A DNA stretch of 32,472 bases. Source: Candidatus Martarchaeota archaeon. GTDB lineage: Archaea > Micrarchaeota > Micrarchaeia > Micrarchaeales > CABMGC01. The position numbers were made by a program, and so were the translations under genes. Positions within the stretch are counted from its first letter, which is position 1. Each line of letters begins with the position of its first letter. The notes under the pieces were generated by a model. The model was not told where the DNA came from. It did no database searches and worked only from the letters and a program-made list of their open reading frames with translations. The stretch spans positions 1-32,472 of the forward strand of contig JAMCSX010000014.1 in NCBI GenBank assembly GCA_023379055.1, read 5' to 3'. Below, one piece after another: positions 1 to 7,409 of the stretch.

Positions 1-960
1 TTGGGCGGACGACAATGGAAATAATAGAAACGAAAAATAGAATAAGGAGACTGCTTCCGCGCATTTCCGCGATTGCAAGGAGGTATGGGCATTCATACCG
101 GAAGGGATTGATGGTAGCCAAGAATTGGGTAGTACTTTCAGTCAAACAACTCTTCGGTATAAAAAGCGATGAAAAGTTGTCGGATTTCGTCTGGGAAACC
201 GGAATTGCCCAGGAAAGTGGATACAGAAGGAAGCCGAATCCGTCTCTCTTTGCAAAGGCACGAAAGTATGCAAAAGATGGTGCATTGGTATTGATATACG
301 ACGAACTTGTGAGGGAATTTTACAGAGGGAGACAACTGCGCCTGATAGGCGAAGACAGTACAGATATGTCTGCCTTCTTCACAAAAAAGGACATGGAAGC
401 AAGACTTGGGCACAGGACACAGAAACGGCGTGAACAGCAACTGAACGAAATGACTGGGAAAGACAGGAAGGAAAAGGCGTTCGTTCTTGGATATAAACTT
501 CACCTAATAGAAGACTGCGAGATAGGGTTGCCACTGACGGGCGTTGTTAAGACTGCAGAAGTGCACGATTCCCGCCCGTTCTATGAGCTGTTTCCTTATG
601 TGGTGGACAACTTCAACGTGCAGTATGGCGCCAAGTTCCTGGGTGACAGTGCATATGACTCTGCGGACATACGCAAGAAAGTAAGGGAAGTAAACAGTAT
701 GACTGACGTGATAGCGGTCAATGGCAGGGGCCACTATCCTTCCGAAACGCCAAAAGACAATGAGTATGGGAAAAGATGGTTTCTGGAACAGACAAATTCT
801 GTGCTCGAAACGACCTACAACCTCGCATCAAACCGGATGAAAGGCATAAAGAAGATGACAGTGCATGCGTTTGCCTGCCTTATTGCAAACTTTATGGAGC
901 ACTTCATGGAGTGACGACAAAACAGTATAATAAAATTCTGTTACGTATCTTCATTAGCGT
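1..960 (+). mobile_element. IS4/IS5-group insertion sequence, left end outside or at window edge
   Basis: This stretch is occupied by a single DDE transposase gene and short flanks. The left terminal repeat cannot be seen because the transposase starts only 14 bases into the window. The right end is not defined: I could not pair a clear inverted repeat with the start, so the right boundary is an estimate from the end of the coding region. Confidence 0.5.
15..914 (+). CDS. DDE transposase, IS4/IS5-like group
   Basis: A 299-residue transposase that would cut and rejoin the ends of its own element. The catalytic triad is visible: an Asp in GEDSTD (about residue 114), an Asp in FLGDSAYDS (about 213), and a Glu in the YGKRWFLEQ stretch, which fits the Y-(2)-R-(3)-E signature of IS4-type transposases. 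The basic N-terminal region (RRLLPRISAIARRYG) probably binds DNA. Length and motifs look intact, so it may be active. The reading frame is open to the window's left edge, so an upstream start is possible; ATG at 15 is the first available. Family-level subgroup assignment is by motif only. Confidence 0.85.
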   Translation: MEIIETKNRIRRLLPRISAIARRYGHSYRKGLMVAKNWVVLSVKQLFGIKSDEKLSDFVWETGIAQESGYRRKPNPSLFAKARKYAKDGALVLIYDELVREFYRGRQLRLIGEDSTDMSAFFTKKDMEARLGHRTQKRREQQLNEMTGKDRKEKAFVLGYKLHLIEDCEIGLPLTGVVKTAEVHDSRPFYELFPYVVDNFNVQYGAKFLGDSAYDSADIRKKVREVNSMTDVIAVNGRGHYPSETPKDNEYGKRWFLEQTNSVLETTYNLASNRMKGIKKMTVHAFACLIANFMEHFME

Positions 961-1058
961 GAGCGGGGTACAATAAAACCGGCCACATTTCATGACTTTG
1001 GAACACAAAAATCTATGCTGACGTCAACCACAAGATTTTCAGTGTCCTATGAACCGTA

Positions 1059-2190
1059 TATAGCCAACCGCAAAAATAATTAAACCTGAAAGCTTAACAA
1101 TGCTTCTATAGGAATCGATGACGCGACACTCTTCACCGTCTCAGGTTTCAGGCGTCTCACGAACCAACTCAGTCTCATTGCAAGTTGTCTTGCATCGGCA
1201 AATTCGTGGTTGTTCAGAAATTTCCGCAGGTCGTGACACCAAACCAGTTCCTGTGGATTCAGATCCGGGGAATAAGGCGGCATCCACCTGAGCTTCACTT
1301 TCGGGTGCAATGACAACCAAAGTTTGACAAGTTTCGACTTGTGGACCGGCCCGTTGTCGAGATAGATCCACATTTCCTTTTTATTTTGGTACGCCTTCAA
1401 CACCTTGTCAAGAAACTTTGTCATCGACGGCGCCTTTGCAACCTTTGTAGCCAACTGTATGCGCCTGCCGCTTAAAGGATCCGTCGCGCCGAAAACATTC
1501 GACCTCTCCTTGTGCGACTGCTTTGCCTTCACGATGAGTCTCTGGTTGAACGTCCACCCATAACCCTTGTGTGGCGACGTACCTGCTGACATCTCGCCTT
1601 GGAACAAGAGTGCAATATCGTCGGCAATCTTTTGGAAGTCCTTCAAAAATTGGAGTGCAAACTTCCTCTGTTTTTCTAGATCCGCCTCCCTGTATTCTAC
1701 CTGCGCCTTGACGTAATGTGCGCCCATCTCCAGAAGCGCATTCCTTATCGCGTCTTCCGATACGCGTTTCCCTTGCAGGAAGTAATACCTACAAAGTTCT
1801 TTGCAGTCCCAGAATGAGGCGTTTATTCCATGCGACTTAAGATCGATCTCGTCTATGAGTTTCTTCAATCCCATTTTTTCTTTATAGTCAAACGCAGGAG
1901 GTCTTCCACTTTTGGTTCTGTCTGTGAGATCCCTTTCTTCTTCCCATCGTTTTATCCAACTATAGATCGAGTTCTTGTCTACGCAGAGGATTTCTGCTAC
2001 CAAAGGAACCTCCTTCCCAAGACTTACTGCATGTAGTGCAAGGTACCTGTCATGTTCCTTTGCATCTTTGCACTCTTTTGCACGTTCGAGAAGAAGAGGT
2101 CCGTCTTCTTCCAACACAACTGTCGCCACTTCTTATTGGAAGGTAAAGGTCTATGATACTTTTGTCCGAAAACATTAGCAGAAGGCTATA
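1059..2190 (-). mobile_element. IS630/Tc1-mariner-type insertion sequence
   Basis: The transposase gene is bracketed by imperfect inverted ends. The left end reads TATAGCCAACCGC and the right end, inverted, TATAGCCTTCTGC (10 of 13 match). An 8-bp perfect core atatagcc occurs at 1058-1065 and inverted at 2184-2191. Extra TA dinucleotides beside the ends fit the TA target preference known for this family. The whole element is about 1.13 kb. Confidence 0.7.
1080..2129 (-). CDS. IS630-family transposase with altered catalytic site
   Basis: A 349-residue protein. The N-terminal half has helix-turn-helix character (residues about 35-65, then the linker SGRPPAF), followed by a DDE domain. The second acidic residue is seen in YLDNGPVHKS and the third in PPYSPDLNPQELVW, both textbook IS630 motifs. 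The first catalytic position, normally Asp-Glu, reads FQGEMSAG here: codon GGC replaces an expected GAC. If the alignment is right, this copy lacks an essential metal ligand and would be inactive on its own, although the frame is otherwise intact. No neighbouring gene belongs to the element. Confidence 0.85.
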   Translation of the reverse strand: MATVVLEEDGPLLLERAKECKDAKEHDRYLALHAVSLGKEVPLVAEILCVDKNSIYSWIKRWEEERDLTDRTKSGRPPAFDYKEKMGLKKLIDEIDLKSHGINASFWDCKELCRYYFLQGKRVSEDAIRNALLEMGAHYVKAQVEYREADLEKQRKFALQFLKDFQKIADDIALLFQGEMSAGTSPHKGYGWTFNQRLIVKAKQSHKERSNVFGATDPLSGRRIQLATKVAKAPSMTKFLDKVLKAYQNKKEMWIYLDNGPVHKSKLVKLWLSLHPKVKLRWMPPYSPDLNPQELVWCHDLRKFLNNHEFADARQLAMRLSWFVRRLKPETVKSVASSIPIEALLSFQV

Positions 2191-2306
2191 TGTCCCAATC
2201 CCTGAAATCGGGTTGGAGGGGTGCGTTTTTATAATGCCCGGATTTGTAGTTATGCGCGCTTTTTATGCGCATGTAAGTTCTGCATGTTGCACTTGGCAAA
2301 GGAGCC

Positions 2307-2474
2307 GTGGATAAATACCAGGCGCACATAGGCGCGATTATGGAAATCATGAACATTGCCTTGAGCGCGCGCAAAACATCAATCGACATCCTCAACGAGC
2401 CCGAGCGTGACGTCCACAACAACCAGCACCATACACCCTCTGCCAACATGGGCAATGCAGCTACCAGTCCTTAA
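2307..2474 (+). CDS. possible small or 5'-truncated ORF beside the IS630 element
   Basis: A 55-codon frame, too short for the supplied ORF track, starting at GTG (VDKYQAHIGAIMEIMN). It has a protein-like composition with an amphipathic first half and a polar tail (HNNQHHTPSANMG). The frame stays plausible for about ten codons upstream of the GTG, back to a TAA near 2271, so the real start may be lost or the gene may be a remnant. It ends convergently, overlapping the zinc-ribbon gene by 14 bases. A TATA-like ttttataatg lies upstream near 2228. No family is recognised. Confidence 0.25.
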   Translation: MDKYQAHIGAIMEIMNIALSARKTSIDILNEPERDVHNNQHHTPSANMGNAATSP

Positions 2475-2721
2475 ACTCGGAGCTGTGGGCATGCATTATG
2501 CCCTTCACGATTGACTGCGTCTCGTAGATGTGGAGATGTATGTTCTTTGAGTTTATGTCTTCGTTGATCACTATGAGGAACCTTTTGCATACGGGGCATA
2601 TCACGTCTATGTTGTCTATCATCGTGTCCTTGTAGTAATACAGCCGGGTATTGTGGCATACGGGGCAGGAATTGATGATCCTGTAATAATTGCCTGGTGC
2701 TACCTGATTTGCCATGTGCAT
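2461..2721 (-). CDS. small zinc-ribbon protein
   Basis: An 86-residue protein with two CPxC knuckles (Cys19/Cys22 in SCPVCH and Cys42/Cys45 in ICPVCK), expected to bind one zinc ion. The rest is mixed beta and helix with no further domain I can name. The ORF track starts at a GTG at 2739, but a TATA-like element (minus strand aaatataatg, near 2752) lies only about 13 bases before that codon and about 31 bases before the ATG at 2721. The ATG is therefore preferred as a leaderless start; ATG at 2715 is also possible. Function is unknown; zinc-ribbon proteins of this size often act in transcription or RNA handling, which is family knowledge and not shown here. Confidence 0.55.
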   Translation of the reverse strand: MHMANQVAPGNYYRIINSCPVCHNTRLYYYKDTMIDNIDVICPVCKRFLIVINEDINSKNIHLHIYETQSIVKGIMHAHSSEFKDW

Positions 2722-2744
2722 CGCGCACCATATTGTCACAGTAA

Positions 2745-2757
2745 AGCATTATATTTG
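2745..2757 (-). promoter_or_regulatory. TATA-like box for the zinc-ribbon gene
   Basis: The minus strand reads ccaaatataatgc, centred about 31 bases upstream of the ATG at 2721. This is the spacing expected for a leaderless archaeal transcript. Confidence 0.4.
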
Positions 2758-2861
2758 GTATTGCCTGCATATGAATTGTCGCACGCCTGCCGCCTGATTG
2801 CGCCCGGGGGTACTGTCTCCAACTATGCTTTTCAATAGTACATGTTCAGCAAATGGGAACG

Positions 2862-3185
2862 TTAGATTATCTCTATGCCCTCTTTCAGGGCCATACTGAC
2901 CAATGTAACGCCATTTTTTAGTCTTCAAAAATCTCTCTCAGTATAGCCTATGAAATCAACGGGATAATCAATTCCCTGAGAAATGTGCCATTCAAGCGAG
3001 AGGTTTCCAATCAGCCTTTTAACGGGTTTTTTAACAACCACCATAAGATCTATATCGCTGTCTTTTTTCATCTCGCCTCTAGCTGCAGATCCGAATAATA
3101 TTATGCGTTTGATTCCGTATCTATTTGCAACCTTCTCTTTGAATCTTTTCACTATGTTCATTATTTTAGGTTCGACTTTGCTCAT
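2862..3185 (-). pseudogene. MNT-type nucleotidyltransferase (antitoxin-like), interrupted by a TGA
   Basis: The first 86 codons encode a minimal nucleotidyltransferase of the kind paired with HEPN proteins in type VII-like toxin-antitoxin systems. The active-site signature GSAARGEMKKDSDIDLMVVV (about residues 32-51) is intact. The frame stops at TGA (2925-2927) right after GYTERDF. Directly downstream, in the same frame, it continues with RLKNGVTLVSMALKEGIEII and a TAA at 2862-2864, which is how full-length members typically end. The gene thus looks broken by a single nonsense codon removing about 21 C-terminal residues; the catalytic part could still fold. Its ATG overlaps the end of the HEPN gene by 4 bases, so the two were once translationally coupled. 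Confidence 0.75.
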
Positions 3186-3466
3186 TCTAATACACTTTCA
3201 CATTTTTCAAGAAGTTCACTCGCCTCTTCCTCACTGACGGTTTTAGTGACAGGATAGCGGGAGTCGACGTAGTATTCAATTAGGTAAGAGCAGTTCTCTA
3301 TTATTTCTTTATTTGCTTTTACTGTTTGCGCTAATTTTATCAGGTCATGAATCCTGTCAAAACGATTAAATTTGTATATTTGGAGTGCTTTAAGGGCTTT
3401 TTCTGCTATTTGCTGGCAGTAAAAGGCGACATCTTTGAACCGTTCGTTTTGGTGACATCCTCCCAC
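3182..3466 (-). pseudogene. HEPN-domain protein (toxin-like), N-terminus replaced by a transposon end
   Basis: Encodes the conserved middle and end of a minimal HEPN protein: the helix FYCQQIAEKALKAL, then RFDRIHDL, then SRYP. HEPN partners of MNT proteins are typically RNases or AMPylation targets in toxin-antitoxin pairs. The first helix usually found in this family (about 20-25 residues) is absent. In its place the frame runs into GGGAGGATGTCAC and a hairpin typical of an IS200/IS605 right end. The only start, GTG at 3466, lies inside that hairpin. I read this as a gene decapitated by an IS605-type insertion. It overlaps the MNT gene by 4 bases. Confidence 0.65.
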
Positions 3467-3490
3467 CCGTAAACGGCGTGGGCTTCCTTG
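3455..3490 (-). mobile_element. orphan IS200/IS605-like right end (reRNA-type hairpin)
   Basis: The minus strand reads GAAGCCCACGCCGTTTACGG followed by GTGGGAGGATGTCAC. The arms CCCAC and GTGGG pair around an inner CCGT/ACGG stem with one bulged base. The hairpin plus GGGAGGATGTCAC tail resembles right ends of archaeal IS200/IS605 and IS1341 elements, where this region doubles as the 3' scaffold of the TnpB guide RNA (recalled family knowledge). No tnpA or tnpB gene is present on the expected side: only about 130 bases separate the hairpin from tRNA-Gln. Confidence 0.45.
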
Positions 3491-3496
3491 TCGAGA

Positions 3497-3589
3497 TTAG
3501 GTGAGCCAGCCCATCAGTCCGCTTATTTCTTCATTTACCTGCCTTATTTCGTAGTCGCTTATCTTGCGGTTTTGCTCCTTAAAGCCCAT
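3497..3589 (-). other. 30-codon ORF fragment between tRNA-Gln and the IS605-like end
   Basis: The frame MGFKEQNRKISDYEIRQ ending in GLMGWLT looks protein-like and stays open for about nine more codons upstream (FQHHFG) to a TAA that touches the tRNA. It may be the tail of a deleted gene or cargo of the vanished IS605-type element. I recognise no family. Confidence 0.25.
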
Positions 3590-3619
3590 GCCAAAGTGAT
3601 GCTGAAAACAGAATGATTA

Positions 3620-3692
3620 TAGCCCCAGCCAGATTCGAACTGGCGTCAACGGGTTCAGAGCCCGCTATCCTTGACCACTAGACTATGGGGCT
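3620..3692 (-). tRNA. tRNA-Gln (anticodon CTG)
   Basis: A complete cloverleaf is present on the minus strand. The acceptor AGCCCCA pairs with TGGGGCT, with discriminator A. The anticodon stem GCGGG/CCCGT carries the loop CTCTGAA (anticodon CTG), and the T arm is GCCAG-TTCGAAT-CTGGC. There is no intron and no encoded CCA. Confidence 0.93.
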
Positions 3693-3719
3693 GTACTGAC
3701 AGCCTAATTTGCCAGTGCA

Positions 3720-3730
3720 TTTTAATAAAT
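3720..3730 (+). promoter_or_regulatory. TATA-like box for the M50 protease gene
   Basis: The sequence ttttaataaat is centred about 31 bases before the ATG at 3756, which supports that start as a leaderless one over the ORF-track start at 3729. Confidence 0.4.
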
Positions 3731-3755
3731 GTTGGTGAGATATACCTGCGGTTTG

Positions 3756-4487
3756 ATGGCTAGTTATTTTCGCGAGCACATAAGCGTTTCGAATGAGATA
3801 CGCGACATCCTGATTGCCGACGCCGCGCTTACAATTGCATTTGCACTGATATTTGCAGGGGGCATAGGTGGCATAACGTCGGATCCAAGACGCTTCCTGT
3901 ATTTTATACCGATATCGCTTGTTGCAGTATCGCTTTCCTTCATACTCCACGAGTACATGCACAAGATAGTCGCGCAGAGATTCGGCGCCATAGCTGCATT
4001 TCAGAAGTGGAACAGCGGGATACTGATAACTCTCGCATCCTCGCTCTTCGGATTCCTTATAGGGCTTCCGGGAGCTACGATGATATACACCAACAGGTTC
4101 ACTGCGAAGGAGGAAGGATATGTGTCGCTTGCAGGTCCGCTAACAAACTTTGCAGTCTTCCTGGTGTTCCTTGGCATCGGATTGTTCGGGGGTGCATATG
4201 TATCAGGCACGTATGCAAAAGACATTATCTCTGTCACCATGTTCATAAGCGTGTGGCTTGCATTCTTCAACATGCTTCCCATATATCCGCTTGACGGAAG
4301 CAAGGTCCTCAGGTGGAACAAACCGGCATATCTTGCCACAATAATAGTGATATTTGCATTCCTGTACATGGTGGCAGGCACTTACATACTTGGATCTCTT
4401 GTATTTGCGCTTGTGATTGCCCTCATGTTTTCCTTCATGTTCAGAGCAGGAAGCTTATTTGGCAGCCAGCCACGGCAGCCGTATTGA
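3756..4487 (+). CDS. site-2-protease-like membrane metalloprotease (M50)
   Basis: A 243-residue multi-pass membrane protein expected to cleave other proteins within the membrane. The zinc site is visible: HEYMH (His65-His69, the HExxH motif) inside the second hydrophobic segment, and a downstream PLDG (Asp180) preceded by NMLPIY, the NPxDG-type motif supplying the third ligand. About six hydrophobic segments are present. No PDZ or CBS domain is attached, so this is a minimal member. The ATG at 3756 is preferred over 3729 because of the TATA spacing. It ends back-to-back with leuS (adjacent stop codons), so it is not in that operon. Substrate unknown. Confidence 0.85.
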   Translation: MASYFREHISVSNEIRDILIADAALTIAFALIFAGGIGGITSDPRRFLYFIPISLVAVSLSFILHEYMHKIVAQRFGAIAAFQKWNSGILITLASSLFGFLIGLPGATMIYTNRFTAKEEGYVSLAGPLTNFAVFLVFLGIGLFGGAYVSGTYAKDIISVTMFISVWLAFFNMLPIYPLDGSKVLRWNKPAYLATIIVIFAFLYMVAGTYILGSLVFALVIALMFSFMFRAGSLFGSQPRQPY

Positions 4488-7334
4488 TCAACTGGATATG
4501 TCTATGCTCGGCCTCTGCGGCGCGGCGTTGTGCGCCCTTTTGGAATCTGACTTGGACTCCGGCTCTACTGTTACCGGATAGCCAAGCGATTTCTTCAGGT
4601 AGTCCACCGAGCCTGCGAGAAGCCCATACTCATCATCCTGGCTTTGATCTAGCTGCCTTAGCTGATTCATCTTCTTTGCCATATTCTGAACGTACTTCAT
4701 TGACCTCTCCCTGTCTTCGGGCTTGAGGCCGAGCCCCTGCATTCCCTCGGCACTGTTCAGCCTCTCCATTATCTGTTTTATTGAATGATCCTTTGCGACT
4801 ATGTTGTTTGCAGACCTCTTCCACTCGTCTGCAACTATGATCCTTACGGATCTCGGCTCCTTGCCTGACTTCCTGATAAGCGCTGCAACCTGATTGGTAT
4901 CTGCTATTATGCTGTCCAGCATGTCCTCTTCGGCCTCCACCTTATCGCTTATCATTGACCCGTCTGCTTGCGGCCACTTCTCCAGGGATACAAACGATTC
5001 GTTGCCGAGTCCGTGCCATATCTCCTCCGCAACATGCGGCGCTATTGGTGCAAGCATAAGAATTATGCATGAAAGGTAGTCCTTAAGCACTATGCCGTTC
5101 GGAGATCCCCTTGCAAGGTATTTCCTGAGCTCGAGGATGGAGTCATAGAATACGCTTGTGCTGACACCCCTTAGCTCGAGCTTCTCTATCTGCTCTGTTG
5201 CGGATGCTACCTTTCTGTTTAGCTTCGAGTAAAGCCAGTAGTCTATGTGCCTTAGCTCTCCGCTGTCAAACTCGTCAATGCGCCCGACAAGATCAAACAG
5301 GTACCTGAAACGCTCGTCTATGCCCCTGACTGCGACCTCGCTGAAGTCCGAATCGCTGAAGAGGTCGGCGCTGGCTATCACCTGCATCCTTATTACGTCA
5401 GTCCCGTACTTCTCTATGCCGTCAACAAGAGGCACTATGTTACCCAGGGATTTTGACATCTTCTCGCCCTCGCTGAGGACCATGCCGTTTACTGCTATCT
5501 GCCTTGGCCAATACTCCTTTGCAAATATCGCCGCATGATTGAAGATGTACATTGTCAGATGGTTGAATATGAGTTCGCCTGCTGAATGCCGCGAGGTATT
5601 CCTGTACCAGTAGTCAAACGACTCCCTGCACCTCTTTATCAGCTGGAAGTCAATGCCTGTTGCTGATGACACTGACTGCGGGTCGCCTTTGTTTAGATAT
5701 ACATAATCAAACAATTCGGGGATGAGCTTTTCTGCAGGCAGGTCTCTTATCAGGTTGGAGATAGTGTAGAATGACATGTAGATTGTTGAGTCCGAAAGTG
5801 ACTCGATGATCTTGCCTTTGTCAAGGGGGAATCGGGTGCCAAGGCCCTGGGACCTTGCAACTGCCCTAAGTCCTATCCAATCAAGCGCGGCGTCGAATGC
5901 CCTTTTAGACTTCTCAGGCAGTATTGTTATGCCCTTAAGCGCAGCCGCGGCCAGGGACTTCCATTCCTTGTTACCGTAATTTATGAACCACTGGTCATCC
6001 ACAACCTTTACTGCGACAGGATATCCGCATCTGCAGTACACCGGGCTGTTTGCAAGAATGTATATCTCGAATGCGTTGCCAGCGCCCATGAGCTCGCCCT
6101 TTACCTTGTTTCCTGCCTCGTCCCCGCCCATGCCCTCGTATTCGTGTATGACCATCTTTCCCAGATGGGCCTCCTCCCTGTATTGCAGTTTTGTGGCTTT
6201 TTCAAGCAGATCGTCGCCTGCATCGCTTCCTTTTGCAAAGAGCCCTATGTATGCCATTGCAGGAAGGTCAACATATCCCTCCGGATTTATTGATCCGCCT
6301 GCCTTTATCTCCATCACCCTGCGGGGCTTTATATCAGGCATCGGATATCCGCTCTCCCTGAGTCTCTTCAGTGCCGCATAATCGAATGGGGCATGCGCCG
6401 GCACTGACATCACTACGCCAGTACCCACATCCCCCTTTACGAAAAAGCCGGGAAATACTGGCACCGATTCGCCGTTAATCGGATTTACCCCGCGCTTTGA
6501 CAGCAGCTCAGACCCCGGAATATCGCTTATTGGCTCTATCTTGAACTGAAATGCAAGCGATTTTGACGCTTCCTTTGACACGTAGTATGGTTCGTGGCCG
6601 CCGTTTATCCTGCATAGCGTGTATTTGATATCCTTGTTCACAAAGATGTTTGTAACCCCGAACAGTGTCTCGGGTCTGTATGTTGTGCACAGAAGGTATG
6701 CATCCTCGCCCTCGACCTTGAACCTTATAGAGAGCACACCTTCTATGTCAGGCTCCACGTCGTGCTTTGTGTCGTGCATGCCCACCGCATTGTTCTCGTT
6801 GGGGCACCAGCCCACGGGATGCCTTCCCTTCACCAGGTATTCCTTGCTGTTGAGTATGCCGAATTGCCACTCTATGAACTTGCTGAACTGCGGATCTGTT
6901 GAGACAAACTTCCTGCGCCAGTCTATGCTGAGGCCCGCCCTGTGCATCCCGTACTCTATATCCTTGACAAAGTAGTTCGCTATGAACAGCGGATCTGTCA
7001 TCTGGGCAATTGTCTGGTCGCTTATATGGAACAGCTTCAGCTCTGCGACAAGCTCCTTGTCGTTGTTCCTAAGCCTCTTGGCAAAGGCAAGTATTGGCGT
7101 GCCGGTTGCATGGAAACCCATTGGAAACAGCACATTGTAGCCCCGCATCCTCTTGTACCTGGCAAGCACGTCTGCAGTGCCATAAGTGCGTATGTGACCT
7201 ATATGGAGAGGGGCATTGACGTATGGAAACGCGACAGTTACAAGGTACGGGTCCTTGCTGCCCACGTCACTCTCGAATATTCTGGCGTCTGCCCACTTCT
7301 TCTGCCACCTGCTGTCAATCTCCTTGTAGTCCAT
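4488..7334 (-). CDS. leuS: leucyl-tRNA synthetase, archaeal type
   Basis: A 948-residue cytosolic class I synthetase that charges tRNA-Leu with leucine. It has HIGH at residues 44-47 and KMSKS at 625-629. Between them lies the CP1 editing domain with the conserved GDVGTGVVMSVPAHAPFD stretch, which hydrolyses mischarged tRNA. N-terminal features (AFPYVNAPLHIGH, GFHATGTPI) match archaeal/eukaryal LeuRS and not the bacterial form. Length is normal for archaeal enzymes, including the C-terminal extension. The gene stands alone, with a TATA-like stretch (minus-strand tttattgtatag) about 30 bases ahead of the ATG. Confidence 0.97.
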   Translation of the reverse strand: MDYKEIDSRWQKKWADARIFESDVGSKDPYLVTVAFPYVNAPLHIGHIRTYGTADVLARYKRMRGYNVLFPMGFHATGTPILAFAKRLRNNDKELVAELKLFHISDQTIAQMTDPLFIANYFVKDIEYGMHRAGLSIDWRRKFVSTDPQFSKFIEWQFGILNSKEYLVKGRHPVGWCPNENNAVGMHDTKHDVEPDIEGVLSIRFKVEGEDAYLLCTTYRPETLFGVTNIFVNKDIKYTLCRINGGHEPYYVSKEASKSLAFQFKIEPISDIPGSELLSKRGVNPINGESVPVFPGFFVKGDVGTGVVMSVPAHAPFDYAALKRLRESGYPMPDIKPRRVMEIKAGGSINPEGYVDLPAMAYIGLFAKGSDAGDDLLEKATKLQYREEAHLGKMVIHEYEGMGGDEAGNKVKGELMGAGNAFEIYILANSPVYCRCGYPVAVKVVDDQWFINYGNKEWKSLAAAALKGITILPEKSKRAFDAALDWIGLRAVARSQGLGTRFPLDKGKIIESLSDSTIYMSFYTISNLIRDLPAEKLIPELFDYVYLNKGDPQSVSSATGIDFQLIKRCRESFDYWYRNTSRHSAGELIFNHLTMYIFNHAAIFAKEYWPRQIAVNGMVLSEGEKMSKSLGNIVPLVDGIEKYGTDVIRMQVIASADLFSDSDFSEVAVRGIDERFRYLFDLVGRIDEFDSGELRHIDYWLYSKLNRKVASATEQIEKLELRGVSTSVFYDSILELRKYLARGSPNGIVLKDYLSCIILMLAPIAPHVAEEIWHGLGNESFVSLEKWPQADGSMISDKVEAEEDMLDSIIADTNQVAALIRKSGKEPRSVRIIVADEWKRSANNIVAKDHSIKQIMERLNSAEGMQGLGLKPEDRERSMKYVQNMAKKMNQLRQLDQSQDDEYGLLAGSVDYLKKSLGYPVTVEPESKSDSKRAHNAAPQRPSIDISS

Positions 7335-7360
7335 CTAACAACCACAGACTAGTAAAGATT

Positions 7361-7378
7361 AGCACTATACAATAAATA
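7361..7378 (-). promoter_or_regulatory. TATA-like region for leuS
   Basis: The minus strand carries tttattgtatag about 30-40 bases before the leuS ATG at 7334, in the short gap after the glycosyltransferase stop. Confidence 0.35.
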
Positions 7379-7409
7379 GATTGCGCTTAGATCAAATGAT
7401 ATATGGCTC

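Noticed and set aside
1-960. Terminal inverted repeats of the first IS
   Set aside because: Only a weak gacgaca match between start and end; not enough to define boundaries.
2186-2455. 89-aa minus-strand ORF
   Set aside because: It runs into the IS630 end and has an unlikely composition (many Trp, Met and Cys). No motif.
2471-2770. 99-aa minus-strand ORF overlapping the zinc-ribbon gene
   Set aside because: It is a frame shadow; the CPxC knuckles and the promoter spacing support the 2461-2721 frame.
2925-2927. TGA read as selenocysteine or recoded sense codon in the MNT gene
   Set aside because: No SECIS-like element is seen, the position is not a redox site, and other genes here use TGA as a normal stop (for example the first transposase and icd).
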